DNA from: Gammaproteobacteria bacterium
Lineage (GTDB): Bacteria > Pseudomonadota > Gammaproteobacteria > SZUA-229
Reading direction: 5' to 3'
Length of the DNA: 64,000 nucleotides
Assembly: GCA_026195255.1 (NCBI GenBank)
Contig: JAPHSS010000012.1
Span: forward strand, 1-64,000
The position numbers and the translations under genes are program-made. The notes under the pieces were generated by a model. That model ran no database searches. It saw only the letters and a program-made list of their open reading frames with translations, and had not been told where the DNA came from. Positions 17,907 through 27,543 of the stretch are shown in pieces. Positions within the stretch are counted from its first letter, which is position 1, and the number at the start of each line of letters is the position of its first letter.

Positions 17907-19097
17907 ATGAAAATAGGCACTCCTCTTTCTCCTTCGGCAACAAAAATAATGCTCCTGGGCTCTGGTGAGCTTGGTAAAGAAGTCATTATTGAATTGCAGC
18001 GTTTTGGTGTAGAAGTTATTGCGGTTGATCGTTATGAAAATGCGCCGGGGCATCAGGTCGCTCATCGTGCTTATGTAATTGATATGACCGATGGTGAGGC
18101 TTTAAAGGCGCTGGTTAAAAAAGAACGTCCTGATATTATCGTGCCGGAGATTGAAGCGATTGCAACAGACATGTTGGCGGTTATTGAAGAAGAAGGTTTA
18201 GCTGAAGTTATTCCAACGGCTCGTGCAACACAGCTTACAATGAATCGAGAAGGTATTCGCCGACTTGCCGCAGAAGATTTAAAAATTGAAACCTCCAGTT
18301 ATGTATTTGCTGATAGCTTTGAAGAGTTACAGCAGGCGGCGAAATTAATTGGTTTTCCCTGCATTATTAAACCGGTGATGTCGTCATCGGGAAAAGGCCA
18401 GTCACGACTGGAGTCTGCCACGGATGTTGAATCAGCCTGGCAGTATGCGATGGATGCAGGGCGGGTAAATCAAGGCAGAGTGATAGTAGAAGGCGTGGTT
18501 GATTTTGATTATGAAATTACACAGTTAACCGTACGGGCTAAAAATGCAGAAGGTAAACTAGAAACGCATTTTTGTGCTCCGGTAGGGCATATTCAAAAAA
18601 ATGGTGATTATGTTGAAAGCTGGCAGCCCCATCCTATGTCAGAAGTTGCATTAGAAAAGTCGAGAGAGATAGCTGAAAAAGTCACCACTGCTTTAGGTGG
18701 TCGTGGTTTGTTTGGTGTTGAGTTATTTATAAAGGGTGATGAGGTTTATTTTAGTGAAGTTAGTCCGCGACCCCATGATACAGGGCTAGTTACTATTATT
18801 ACTCAATGGCAGTCAGAGTTTGCATTACATGCGCGTGCGATACTCGGTTTGCCAGTCGATACCAGTTTGCGTTGTGACGGTGCTAGCGCGGTGATTTATG
18901 GCGGTAAAAATGCTGTGGGTATAACCTTTGAAGATGTTGATAAGGCGTTGAGTGTGCCATCTACAGAAATTAGATTATTTGGTAAACCAGAAGCATTTGA
19001 AAAACGTCGTATGGGTGTTGCCGTATCCAGTGCCGGTTCAATAGAAGAGGCACGTGGTCGAGCTCGATTAGCGGCTTCAACAGTTAAGCCGGTTTGA
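17907..19097 (+). CDS. purT: Formate-dependent phosphoribosylglycinamide formyltransferase
   Basis: ATP-grasp enzyme that formylates GAR with formate and ATP in purine synthesis, an alternative to folate-dependent PurN. The N-terminal nucleotide block is [17 protein letters not shown], followed by [15 protein letters not shown]-grasp blocks are [12 protein letters not shown] and [22 protein letters not shown]. At 396 aa it is full length. A strong ribosome site, TGGAGG, precedes the ATG at 17907. The REP element lies in its upstream region. Confidence 0.95.
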   Translation: MKIGTPLSPSATKIMLLGSGELGKEVIIELQRFGVEVIAVDRYENAPGHQVAHRAYVIDMTDGEALKALVKKERPDIIVPEIEAIATDMLAVIEEEGLAEVIPTARATQLTMNREGIRRLAAEDLKIETSSYVFADSFEELQQAAKLIGFPCIIKPVMSSSGKGQSRLESATDVESAWQYAMDAGRVNQGRVIVEGVVDFDYEITQLTVRAKNAEGKLETHFCAPVGHIQKNGDYVESWQPHPMSEVALEKSREIAEKVTTALGGRGLFGVELFIKGDEVYFSEVSPRPHDTGLVTIITQWQSEFALHARAILGLPVDTSLRCDGASAVIYGGKNAVGITFEDVDKALSVPSTEIRLFGKPEAFEKRRMGVAVSSAGSIEEARGRARLAASTVKPV

Positions 19098-19580
19098 GGC
19101 TGGGTTATCGTTTGGTCTGTTTATCATTAACTCTATTGAATTGAGTGCATCTGGTGTATTTGAGGCATACAATGTTTCAGTAGATGATAGATTGGGGAGC
19201 AGGTTATTGCGTTTCTGTTTTTTAATGCATTAGTTCAAACAAGGCTCATGTTGTAAATAACCTGTTCAGGCAGACTGTATTCACCGCATGAGTGAGGCTT
19301 TTTTCAGGAAGTCATATCAGTCGTTATGCAATTGAAAAGAACGTGAATTACATGATGTTATCCTTAATGGCGAGGATATGATGAAGGTGCTGAGAAAGGT
19401 CTACCAGGTTACAACAACAGCTGACGATTTTGAGTTGCTATATCAGGTTTAGAGGTTACTTCTAGTGTGAGTTGTTAACTAAACCATCTAAATCACTATT
19501 TTTATTGATTTTTTTCTTTACCTTTGTTTTTTATTATACTATTGTTATACATAACAAAATGACTAAAGCAGGATAAAACA
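19098..19580. other. Intergenic region, 483 bp, possible coding remnant
   Basis: There is no convincing gene here. One stretch, 19378-19452, reads as a 24-codon open frame with GAGG before its ATG and protein-like composition (MMKVLRKVYQVTTTADDFEL), but a stop codon cuts the frame upstream. It may be a decayed gene end. The right end is AT-rich and probably holds the promoter of the DjlA-like gene. Confidence 0.3.
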
Positions 19581-20372
19581 TTGGCACGCCTAGCAGACGT
19601 AGTTACTCAAACATTCCGTTCTATTAGCCCTGATGCTCTATCAGAGCGACTTTTTAGAGACCCTTTAGCCCGTTGGTGGCAAACCTATCAGCAGAAACTT
19701 GAAGAAAGTGGGTACGATGGTGCTGTGCAGGGTGCCTTCTTTATAGCCAGTTTCTCAGCAATGGGGCGTATCGCAAAGTGTGATGGGCGGGTTAAAAGTG
19801 TAGAGATTGAGCTGGCAACGCAGGTTATGGATCATCTCAAGCTAAACCAGGAGCAGAAACAGCTGGCGATACGCCTGTTTAATGAAGGTAAAAATGATGA
19901 CTTCGCCCTGGAAACATTGTTATGGCGTTTTAAACGTAAATGTGGTCACCGAGTTAGTGTGGTGCAGGTGTTTATCGAAATTCAGCTGAAAATGGCTTAT
20001 GCAGATGCCAGTCTGAATGAAAAAGAAATGAAAATAATCAAGCGCATGTGTAAACGCCTTGATGTATCAGAATCTATTTATACTCGTATTGAGCGACGAG
20101 TGAGAGCAGAAAAAAAAGTAGCCAATCAGCCAGTGGCGAATGCACCAAAAAAAAACTTTAGTTTAGCGGATGCATATGAAATGCTGGGTTTAAATCGCTG
20201 GGCGAACCAGAACCAGATTAAACAGTCATATCGTCGAATGATGAGTAAATTCCATCCGGATAAACTACTTGCCAAAGGCGCCTCTGAAGTTGAGGTGATA
20301 GAAGCACATGATATTATTCATGACATTAAACATGCCTATGAAATGTTAGTAAAAGCCAGGCGTATGCGTTAG
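19581..20372 (+). CDS. DjlA-like protein (TerB domain + C-terminal J domain)
   Basis: 263-aa co-chaperone-like protein. Residues 45-175 match the TerB-like domain of DjlA (FSAMGRIAKCDGRVKSVEIE, AYADASLNEKEMKII). Residues 195-263 are a J domain with the HPD motif at 225-227 (KFHPDKL), expected to stimulate DnaK ATPase. Classical DjlA has an N-terminal membrane helix; none is visible here, so this protein is probably soluble or peripheral. The TTG start at 19581 is the only start giving the full N-terminus, and a modest ribosome site (AGCAGGA) precedes it. Confidence 0.8.
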   Translation: MARLADVVTQTFRSISPDALSERLFRDPLARWWQTYQQKLEESGYDGAVQGAFFIASFSAMGRIAKCDGRVKSVEIELATQVMDHLKLNQEQKQLAIRLFNEGKNDDFALETLLWRFKRKCGHRVSVVQVFIEIQLKMAYADASLNEKEMKIIKRMCKRLDVSESIYTRIERRVRAEKKVANQPVANAPKKNFSLADAYEMLGLNRWANQNQIKQSYRRMMSKFHPDKLLAKGASEVEVIEAHDIIHDIKHAYEMLVKARRMR

Positions 20373-20432
20373 CTGATGTCATAACAATTATGTCAGAAAT
20401 TTTTCTTCCTGATCTTTTCAGGGGGAGTGTGT

Positions 20433-20455
20433 CGGGAAGCTTTGCTTCCCGTTTT
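20433..20455 (+). terminator. Intrinsic terminator after the DjlA-like gene
   Basis: A perfect 8-bp stem (CGGGAAGC, TTT loop, GCTTCCCG) is followed by TTTT. It separates the DjlA-like gene from glnE. Confidence 0.8.
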
Positions 20456-20502
20456 GCGTCTTACGTATTTTTTTAATATAAATTGAATATTGGAATTCAC
20501 AC

Positions 20503-23427
20503 GTGTCAGAAAATTCAATTCTAAGTTTTGTTCCAGAGTTATTACATGAACGTGTCACTCGCCATTGGCAAGATTGGGTAGTGGCCTGTGAATTAATTGA
20601 GCAAAACCCGTCAGGCGGTATCGACCTGGCTTTGCTTGGAAAAGTCTGGGCCTGTAGTGAGTTTGTTGCAACTACCATGGTGCGCAATCCGGATCTCTGG
20701 TTTGAATTAATACACAAAAACGCTCTTGATTTAACGTTTTCTCTTGATGATTATCGTAAACAACTAAGACAACGCCTGGAAGAGAATGCGGTCTTAAATG
20801 ATATTGTGTTAATGAAGCAGCTGCGGTTGTTTCGTGCGCAACAAATGTTACGTATTGCCTGGCGTGATCTGGCTAATTGTGCACCGACTTCAGAAACATT
20901 ATGTAATTTGACCGATCTCGCGGAAACCTGTGTTGATATTGCCCTGGAAACTCTCTATCAGGACCAATGTAAACAATTAGGTATACCGGTAAATTCTAAG
21001 GGTGATGAACAACGCCTGGTTGTCATTGGAATGGGTAAGTTAGGTGGTTATGAATTAAATTTTTCATCTGATATAGATCTGATCTTTTGCTTTGAGGAGG
21101 AGGGTGAAGTTCCGGGGTCGCGCTCACTTTCAAACAGTCAGTTTTTTATTCGATTAGGCCAGCGATTTATTAAAGCATTAAATGATGTAACCGGAGATGG
21201 TTTCGTGTTTCGGGTTGATATGCGTTTAAGGCCTTATGGTGAGAGTGGGCCATTAGTTATGAGTCAGGTGGCTTTTGAACAGTATTATCAGACGCAGGGA
21301 AGAGACTGGGAAAGGTATGCAATGATAAAGGCGCGGGTAATAGGTGGAGATCGTAAGCAGGGCCAGGTTGTTATGGATATGCTTAAACCCTTTATATACA
21401 GGCGTTATCTGGATTTTGGAGCATTTGAATCTATACGTGATATGAAAGCGATGATCAATACAGAGGTTCGTCGTAAGGGAAATTTGAATAATATTAAGTT
21501 AGGCTCGGGTGGTATTCGTGAAATTGAATTTATTGGGCAAACATTTCAATTGTTACGCGGGGGAAGTGATTCTGATTTACAGACTCGGGGTATTCTTGAT
21601 GTGCTTGAACTACTAGCAGAAAAAAAATATCTGGATAATAAAGAGTCAGAAATACTAGCGAAAAGTTACGACTTTCTGCGACGTCTTGAAAATAGATTAC
21701 AAATGTACTCAGATGCACAGACTCATTTGTTGCCTAATGATGAAAAGCAACAGTTAAGCATGGCTCTGGCTATGGGTTATGAAAATTGGCACGAATTGTT
21801 TGTGGCTTGTGAAGCCTGTCGTGAATCAGTGCGGGTTTCATTTGCACAGCTTTTACATGATTCAGAGTCTGCAGTAGATAAAGATGATGATCATGAAGAT
21901 GATGCCATGCGTTCTATCTGGTTGTATGAACAGGATGAAGACGATGGCCTGACATTACTTGAAAGCACAGGTATGGCGGATTCAGTTGCGGTATATAAAG
22001 TACTCGATCAATTTAAAAAATCTGCACAGTTAAATGTAATGACGGCAACCGGTAGACAACGCCTGGATACCTTAATGCCCAAGTTACTGGCTGCGATAAT
22101 TAATGAAACAGACCCCGCAGAAGTTTTAAAAAGGTTACTGGCTTTACTGCAATCCATATTACGACGTAGTGTGTATCTGTCTTTATTAAATGAATATCCT
22201 CAGGCATTAAAACAACTGGTTACCCTGTTTGCAGCTAGCCCCTGGATTGCGCAGTGGCTTAGCAGGTACCCGGTTCTTCTCGATGAACTATTAGATTCAC
22301 GAAGTTTATATCAGGTATCAAGTAGTTCAAAGCTACAGCAGGAGCTGAACGATTTACTGCAGCGAGTGGGTGATGATGAAGAGCAACAAATTGAAAATCT
22401 GAGAAAATTTAAACAAACTCAGGTACTGAAAATTGCTGCAATGGATGTTTCTGGCATTATTGATGTTTTTGAAGTGAGTGAACGACTTAGTATTATTGCT
22501 GAGGTGTTGCTCGATAAGGTAATGCGTATGTCATGGGACTGGATGGTGGCCAAACATGGTGTGCCCGAGTGTCAGATTGATGGCCAGGTTTACAGGCCAA
22601 CAATGGCGGTCGTTGCGTATGGCAAAATGGGCGGACAGGAATTAAGTTATAGCTCTGACCTTGACCTGGTTTTTTTGCACGATAGTCAGGGCGAACAGCA
22701 GCAGACGGTGGGTGAGCGAGCGATAGATAACACGAGCTTTTTTGCGCGTATGGCCCAACGGGTAATACATCTATTGAGCTTACAAACGGCAAATGGCCGT
22801 TTGTATGAGACAGATATGAGGCTTCGTCCGGATGGAAATGCGGGTATGTTGGTTAGTAATATTCATGCGTATGACCGCTATCAACATGAAAAAGCCTGGA
22901 CATGGGAGCATCAGGCGTTAATTCGAGCCAGAATATTGTGTTCAAGTGAACATTTAAAGAAAGAATTTGATAGAATTCGTCGTTCGATATTAATGCGCCA
23001 ACGGGATTTGGCTACATTAGCATCGGAAGTTGTTGAAATGAGAGAAAAGATGCGTGAAACACTGGGTGGCAGAGATAGCGATGGGAAATTCCATATAAAG
23101 CAGGATGCAGGTGGACTGGTGGATATTGAGTTTATTGCTCAATATGGCGTTTTAAGCTGCGCGTCAAAATATGAGCAGTTTACAAAATATACCGCGACCA
23201 GAAAAATACTCATGCAGTTAGTTGAGTGTTCTTTGTTTGATAAGGAGCAGGCGCAGTGCTTAATTGATGCGTATAGAGATTATCGCACCTGTAGTCATCA
23301 ACGCGCGTTACAGCAATTGTCATCTCTGGTAGAAATCACCGAGATAGAAAAGTTAAGAAATAAGGTAATAGAAGTTTGGCAGCATGTGTTTGAGCAATCT
23401 GCTGATCTGCATAACCCGGCAAATTAA
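20503..23427 (+). CDS. glnE: Glutamine synthetase adenylyltransferase/deadenylase
   Basis: Bifunctional enzyme that adds AMP to, and removes it from, glutamine synthetase in response to PII and glutamine. Two nucleotidyltransferase domains are evident: the N-terminal one with GMGKLGGYELNFSSDIDL, and the C-terminal one with YGKMGGQELSYSSDLDL. Each carries the paired Asp residues needed for metal. Each is followed by its helical block (GSGGIREIEFI, DAGGLVDIEFI). At 974 aa it is full length. The start is GTG at 20503. ilvE follows 53 bp downstream and may be cotranscribed. Confidence 0.95.
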   Translation: MSENSILSFVPELLHERVTRHWQDWVVACELIEQNPSGGIDLALLGKVWACSEFVATTMVRNPDLWFELIHKNALDLTFSLDDYRKQLRQRLEENAVLNDIVLMKQLRLFRAQQMLRIAWRDLANCAPTSETLCNLTDLAETCVDIALETLYQDQCKQLGIPVNSKGDEQRLVVIGMGKLGGYELNFSSDIDLIFCFEEEGEVPGSRSLSNSQFFIRLGQRFIKALNDVTGDGFVFRVDMRLRPYGESGPLVMSQVAFEQYYQTQGRDWERYAMIKARVIGGDRKQGQVVMDMLKPFIYRRYLDFGAFESIRDMKAMINTEVRRKGNLNNIKLGSGGIREIEFIGQTFQLLRGGSDSDLQTRGILDVLELLAEKKYLDNKESEILAKSYDFLRRLENRLQMYSDAQTHLLPNDEKQQLSMALAMGYENWHELFVACEACRESVRVSFAQLLHDSESAVDKDDDHEDDAMRSIWLYEQDEDDGLTLLESTGMADSVAVYKVLDQFKKSAQLNVMTATGRQRLDTLMPKLLAAIINETDPAEVLKRLLALLQSILRRSVYLSLLNEYPQALKQLVTLFAASPWIAQWLSRYPVLLDELLDSRSLYQVSSSSKLQQELNDLLQRVGDDEEQQIENLRKFKQTQVLKIAAMDVSGIIDVFEVSERLSIIAEVLLDKVMRMSWDWMVAKHGVPECQIDGQVYRPTMAVVAYGKMGGQELSYSSDLDLVFLHDSQGEQQQTVGERAIDNTSFFARMAQRVIHLLSLQTANGRLYETDMRLRPDGNAGMLVSNIHAYDRYQHEKAWTWEHQALIRARILCSSEHLKKEFDRIRRSILMRQRDLATLASEVVEMREKMRETLGGRDSDGKFHIKQDAGGLVDIEFIAQYGVLSCASKYEQFTKYTATRKILMQLVECSLFDKEQAQCLIDAYRDYRTCSHQRALQQLSSLVEITEIEKLRNKVIEVWQHVFEQSADLHNPAN

Positions 23428-23480
23428 TAAGGGCCCTGTTAGCAGGGGCTGGGGTTAAAATAAATTTAGGAGAAAGAAGT

Positions 23481-24407
23481 ATGCAAACCATGGCAGATCG
23501 CGATGGTGTAATTTGGTTTGACGGGGAGTTAGTTCCCTGGCGTGAAGCTAAGATACATGTTTTAACCCATACATTACATTATGGTATGGGTGTATTTGAG
23601 GGGGTTCGTGCATACCATGCTGAGCAAGGTACAGCCATTTTTCGTCTGCAAGCTCATACGGATAGACTGTTTGACTCAGCGCATATTATGCGCATGGATA
23701 TGCCGTACGATAAAGATGAGATTAATGAGGCGCACCGTCTTGTAGTGCGTGAAAATAATTTAGATTCAGCGTATATCAGGCCAATGGCATTTTATGGTTC
23801 AGAAGGTATGGGTTTACGGGCAGATAATTTAAAAACCCATGTCATAGTTGCTGCATGGGAATGGGGTGCGTACCTGGGTGAAGAAAACCTTAAGAAAGGT
23901 TTGAGAATTCATACATCATCTTATACCCGTCATCATGTAAATATCAGCATGACCAAAGCAAAAGCAAATGGCCATTACATTAACTCCATGCTGGCTTTGC
24001 AAGAAGCAATTAGTGATGGTTATGATGAGGCTATGTTACTTGATAATGAAGGTTATGTGGCTGAAGGTAGTGGAGAAAATATCTTCATCGTTAAAAATGG
24101 CATAATTTATACACCTGATTTAACATCGGCTCTTAATGGAATTACACGAAATACAATATTCAGATTTTGCAAAGATCTGGGCATTGAAATAGTAGAAAAA
24201 CGTATTACACGGGATGAAGTTTATATTGCAGATGAAGCCTTTTTTACCGGTACGGCAGCAGAAGTGACCCCAATACGAGAAGTGGATAATCGTATAATAG
24301 GTGCAGGTACTCGTGGCCCTGTTACTGAGAAACTGCAAACATTATATTTTGATGTGGTACATGGTAGAAAACATATCGAAGATAACTGGTTAACTACAAT
24401 CAAGTAG
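23481..24407 (+). CDS. ilvE: Branched-chain amino acid aminotransferase
   Basis: PLP-dependent class IV transaminase for the last step of valine, leucine and isoleucine synthesis. The PLP lysine is probably K161 in the block KANGHYINSMLAL. The cofactor-phosphate region is EGSGENIFIVKNG, and the N-terminal block is THTLHYGMGVFEGVRAY. At 308 aa it is typical. GGAG lies shortly before the ATG. It lies downstream of glnE and upstream of a small zinc protein, possibly one nitrogen-metabolism transcript. Confidence 0.94.
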   Translation: MQTMADRDGVIWFDGELVPWREAKIHVLTHTLHYGMGVFEGVRAYHAEQGTAIFRLQAHTDRLFDSAHIMRMDMPYDKDEINEAHRLVVRENNLDSAYIRPMAFYGSEGMGLRADNLKTHVIVAAWEWGAYLGEENLKKGLRIHTSSYTRHHVNISMTKAKANGHYINSMLALQEAISDGYDEAMLLDNEGYVAEGSGENIFIVKNGIIYTPDLTSALNGITRNTIFRFCKDLGIEIVEKRITRDEVYIADEAFFTGTAAEVTPIREVDNRIIGAGTRGPVTEKLQTLYFDVVHGRKHIEDNWLTTIK

Positions 24408-24474
24408 AGGCGGACTTGTGACGCCCTATTTTTATTAGTGTAATAAAACGAGTATAACCTTAAAGAGAAGACAG

Positions 24475-24672
24475 ATGACGGCTCAGGAAAGTTTATCGAC
24501 ACCGAATGCAAAAAATTGTTATGAAGTTACACAAAATGATGTTCCCGTACATTGCCCTATGCCAGGAAGCAGTTTATGGGATTCACATCCACGGGTGTAT
24601 ATAGCATTCAATAAAAATGGTGAAGGTAAATGCCCGTATTGTGCTGCTGATTATCACTTGAAAGAAAAATAG
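24475..24672 (+). CDS. Small CHCC zinc-finger protein
   Basis: 65-aa protein of the zf-CHCC family, which includes mitochondrial complex I accessory subunits and short bacterial proteins of unknown role. The ligands are C27, H38, C53 and C56 (VHCPMPG, SHPRVYIAF, CPYCAADYHL). Bacterial members are often found near ilvE and LPS genes, which matches this position (68 bp after ilvE, ahead of a glycan cluster). An imperfect terminator-like inverted repeat (AGGAGTC/GACTCCT) follows at 24690-24719. Confidence 0.85.
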   Translation: MTAQESLSTPNAKNCYEVTQNDVPVHCPMPGSSLWDSHPRVYIAFNKNGEGKCPYCAADYHLKEK

Positions 24673-24741
24673 ATAGTAACTGATTAATCAGGAGTCACCT
24701 AAAATAAATAACGACTCCTACATGGTAATTTAGCTAATCTC

Positions 24742-25791
24742 TTAAAACTTATAGTATTTTAGTTTTTTTCGCATTTGTAATTTACGGCCTAAGTTTAATG
24801 GTTTTGATTTCAAATCACTTTTATCTGAAGTTATAAAATTTACAGTAGCATCCAGTATACGTTCAGCTGCGTGACCATCCCGTAGCGGATGTATTTTCAA
24901 AGCATAATTTTCTATTTCATTCATGAGCTCTATCGGTCTGGATAATGCCTTATCAAGCGCAGGTTCAATTTGATCAATTAACTTCACATCTATCAAATGA
25001 GGCCCGGGAACTGAGGTATTAAAAGTTACCACAGGTTTATTAAGTAACAGATATTCTATGAAAATAGAAGACGTATCACAGAGCATGGCATCAGCCGCAT
25101 AAAGCATGGGAATTATTTCTTCACCTGGCTCAATAAAGGTGAGGTTTGGGCTTTTTATATCACGATAAAGTTTAATGACTTCAGGATCTGATTTAGGATG
25201 TAAAGTAACTAACCAGTGCCATTTTCCTGATGCGGCCATTTTTTTAATTTGATCAATTAAAATGGGGGCAGATGTAAGTTTGGGGCTAAATGTGGATGCA
25301 TAAAATATTATTGGTTTATCAACATTTAATTTATTTCGTAATAGGTCTGGTGATTCACAGTTAAACATGGGGTCTAGTTTAGACCAGCCAGTTTCTGCTA
25401 CTCTAAAATAGCCGTATTGTTGAGCAAGTTTTTTAAAGGGTAAGGTTGTGTCTGGGCCTTGTGTGCAATAAAGGTCAAAGTGGCCCCTTATTCTAAAATG
25501 ATCCTGGCTGCTATTGGCACGTTTTCCCACGTTGAAACCATGAAAAATTTCAACTTTTATACCAGGAAAAAAATCAGGTACCCAGTTGGTAGGTACAAAA
25601 ACCGCATCAGCATTAAAGTTTTGCACTTCATCTACGGAGTTAAGTAAAGGTGCGTCTTGTGCTGTTAAATAGTTCGGTATTTTATGTATGTACCAGGCAA
25701 CGCTGTCTCCACGCTGTAAAATAGCCTGTTGAAGAGGGCGTAAAATTGGGTAACTATAGAGTTGTTCAGCAAAAAGCAGGTATTTTTTCAT
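24742..25791 (-). CDS. CDP-glycerol glycerophosphotransferase-like protein
   Basis: 349-aa protein resembling the TagF/Glyphos_transf family, which transfers glycerol-phosphate or related groups to surface polymers. Supporting blocks are EIFHGFNVGKRA, LVTLHPKSDPE and YAADAMLCDTSSIFIEYLL, the typical nucleotide-sugar-binding C-domain signature. The ATG at 25791 (MKKYLLFAEQLY) is preferred over 25821. It faces away from a glycosyltransferase gene across a short shared promoter region and belongs to the surface-glycan cluster. The donor and acceptor are unknown. Confidence 0.7.
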   Translation of the reverse strand: MKKYLLFAEQLYSYPILRPLQQAILQRGDSVAWYIHKIPNYLTAQDAPLLNSVDEVQNFNADAVFVPTNWVPDFFPGIKVEIFHGFNVGKRANSSQDHFRIRGHFDLYCTQGPDTTLPFKKLAQQYGYFRVAETGWSKLDPMFNCESPDLLRNKLNVDKPIIFYASTFSPKLTSAPILIDQIKKMAASGKWHWLVTLHPKSDPEVIKLYRDIKSPNLTFIEPGEEIIPMLYAADAMLCDTSSIFIEYLLLNKPVVTFNTSVPGPHLIDVKLIDQIEPALDKALSRPIELMNEIENYALKIHPLRDGHAAERILDATVNFITSDKSDLKSKPLNLGRKLQMRKKLKYYKF

Positions 25792-25884
25792 GGTCATGAG
25801 TATAATACGATTAACACACATGTGGTATAGGCTATTAATATAGCTGTTATGAAATATGAGGGCTAGTTAAAGTCTGGGTTAAAT

Positions 25885-26646
25885 ATGAAATCAAAATTAT
25901 CGGTTACCATTATTTGTAAAAATGAAGAAAGCAGAATAAGACGCTGTCTTGAATCTGTTTCTTGGGTAGATGAGATTGTTGTTGTTGATTCAGGTAGCAC
26001 AGATAAAACGCTTGAAATAGTTGCTGAATATACTGATAAAATATATAGCAATACTGAGTGGCCTGGTTTCGGCTTACAAAAGAGGTTTGCGGTAGAAAAA
26101 GCCAGCAATGACTGGGTGTTAGCGCTGGACTCGGATGAAGTGGTGAGTGAAGAGCTCAGAGATGAAATTATAGAGTTATTACCAGCGGTTGATGAAAATT
26201 ATGTGTACCGTATAAATAGATTGACTCATTTCTGTAATAAGTTTATTTACCATAGTGGTTGGCATCCAGATAAAATTGTTCGTTTATTTAATAAAAAGCA
26301 TTACACATATAATGACAAATATGTACATGAAACTGTGGAATGTAAGGCTGCAAAAAAAATAGACTTACAAGGCAAATTATATCATTACACTTTTGAATCA
26401 TTAGAAGAGTATATGAACAAAAGGAATGGTTACGCAAAAGCATGGGCTGATAGTCAATATAAAAAAGGTCGAAAAACATCAACATTAGAAATTATAGGGC
26501 GTTCACTTTTTGCTTTTATTCGACACTATATTATACGTCTGGGCGTGCTCGATGGTTATCATGGGTTTTTAATTTCAGTTATACAAATGCAATATACATT
26601 TAATAAGTATAATTTTTTAAGATTCAGGTATGAGTCTGAGAGTTAA
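25885..26646 (+). CDS. Family 2 glycosyltransferase (WaaE/KdtX-like)
   Basis: 253-aa GT-A enzyme. The N-terminal block SVTIICKNEESRIRRCLES, the nucleotide-binding VDSGSTDKT and the DxD-type LALDSDEVV match family 2 transferases that add a beta-1,4-linked hexose to the LPS inner core. The C-terminal part is hydrophobic (LEIIGRSLFAFIRHYIIRLGVLDG), suggesting membrane association. It is the first of three plus-strand genes (this gene, an FkbM methyltransferase, a family 9 transferase) with gaps of 16 and 8 bp. The exact sugar is not known. Confidence 0.82.
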   Translation: MKSKLSVTIICKNEESRIRRCLESVSWVDEIVVVDSGSTDKTLEIVAEYTDKIYSNTEWPGFGLQKRFAVEKASNDWVLALDSDEVVSEELRDEIIELLPAVDENYVYRINRLTHFCNKFIYHSGWHPDKIVRLFNKKHYTYNDKYVHETVECKAAKKIDLQGKLYHYTFESLEEYMNKRNGYAKAWADSQYKKGRKTSTLEIIGRSLFAFIRHYIIRLGVLDGYHGFLISVIQMQYTFNKYNFLRFRYESES

Positions 26647-26662
26647 TAAGAGAAAAGTAACA

Positions 26663-27535
26663 ATGAGTTTGGTTAGATATTTTAATAAGTTTCGCAGAGA
26701 ATTATATAAGCCTTTATCTAAAATTTGCCTGAAACAGGCAAAAACAGATTATTTCGGTTTAAAACTAAATGTACCGATTTTGCATGGTCTGGGTGCAGGA
26801 TTTCTTGTTCCTGATGATAAGTGGATGTCAGATTGTCTTGCTGTGTTTTTAAAGAAAAAGCAGGGAAGTATCGTCGATATTGGTGTGAATATAGGGCTTT
26901 ATATGGTCAAGCTAAAAGCACTTGATCAGCAACGTAATTATATTGGCTTTGAGCCTAATGCTGTTTGTAATTACTATACGCAAGAACTTATTAGATCAAA
27001 TAATTTTCAGAATGTACGTATTTTACCATTTGCATTATCGGATAAAAAAGAACTGAGAACTTTTTATATAAGAAGAAAAGCAGACAAGATGGGGTCATTA
27101 AATGATTATGCACGTTTTGGAGAAACAGATAAGTTTGCATTTGATTTGTTCACATTCCCTGCTGATGAGTTTTTTGAGATGTTAGCTCCTGAAGCTTTAT
27201 GTGCGTTTAAAATAGATGTTGAAGGTTCTGAATTGGAAGTATTACGAGGTCTTGCCGGTACAGTTGCAAAATATAAACCTTATCTGTTTTGTGAAATATG
27301 GCAATTGCCTGAAGCTGGACACCCTACTTATGATGAGAAGTTGAAAAGGTTAAAGTTAATACGTGAGCTTATGCAATCTATTGATTATAAAATATTAGGC
27401 GTATCTTTAAAAAATCCAGCTGATGTTAATGTGCTTAATACTTTAGAAAGTTTTGATGGTAGTCATCGTCGAGATTATATACTGGTTCATAAATCAGAGG
27501 CTGATGATTTGTGTAATGAACTAAGAAACATTTAA
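26663..27535 (+). CDS. FkbM family methyltransferase
   Basis: 290-aa SAM-dependent methyltransferase. The SAM-binding glycine loop reads SIVDIGVNIGLY, followed by NYIGFEPN, and the FkbM block is CAFKIDVEGSELEVLRGL. Such enzymes often O-methylate sugars in surface glycans. The ATG at 26663 avoids overlap with the upstream gene; a start at 26630 is also open. The position between two glycosyltransferases supports methylation of an LPS or capsule sugar. Confidence 0.8.
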   Translation: MSLVRYFNKFRRELYKPLSKICLKQAKTDYFGLKLNVPILHGLGAGFLVPDDKWMSDCLAVFLKKKQGSIVDIGVNIGLYMVKLKALDQQRNYIGFEPNAVCNYYTQELIRSNNFQNVRILPFALSDKKELRTFYIRRKADKMGSLNDYARFGETDKFAFDLFTFPADEFFEMLAPEALCAFKIDVEGSELEVLRGLAGTVAKYKPYLFCEIWQLPEAGHPTYDEKLKRLKLIRELMQSIDYKILGVSLKNPADVNVLNTLESFDGSHRRDYILVHKSEADDLCNELRNI

Positions 27536-27543
27536 ATTTATAT

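Noticed and set aside
19378-19452. Small gene between purT and the DjlA-like gene
   Set aside because: Only 24 codons with an in-frame stop shortly upstream and no recognisable family. Noted only as a possible remnant.
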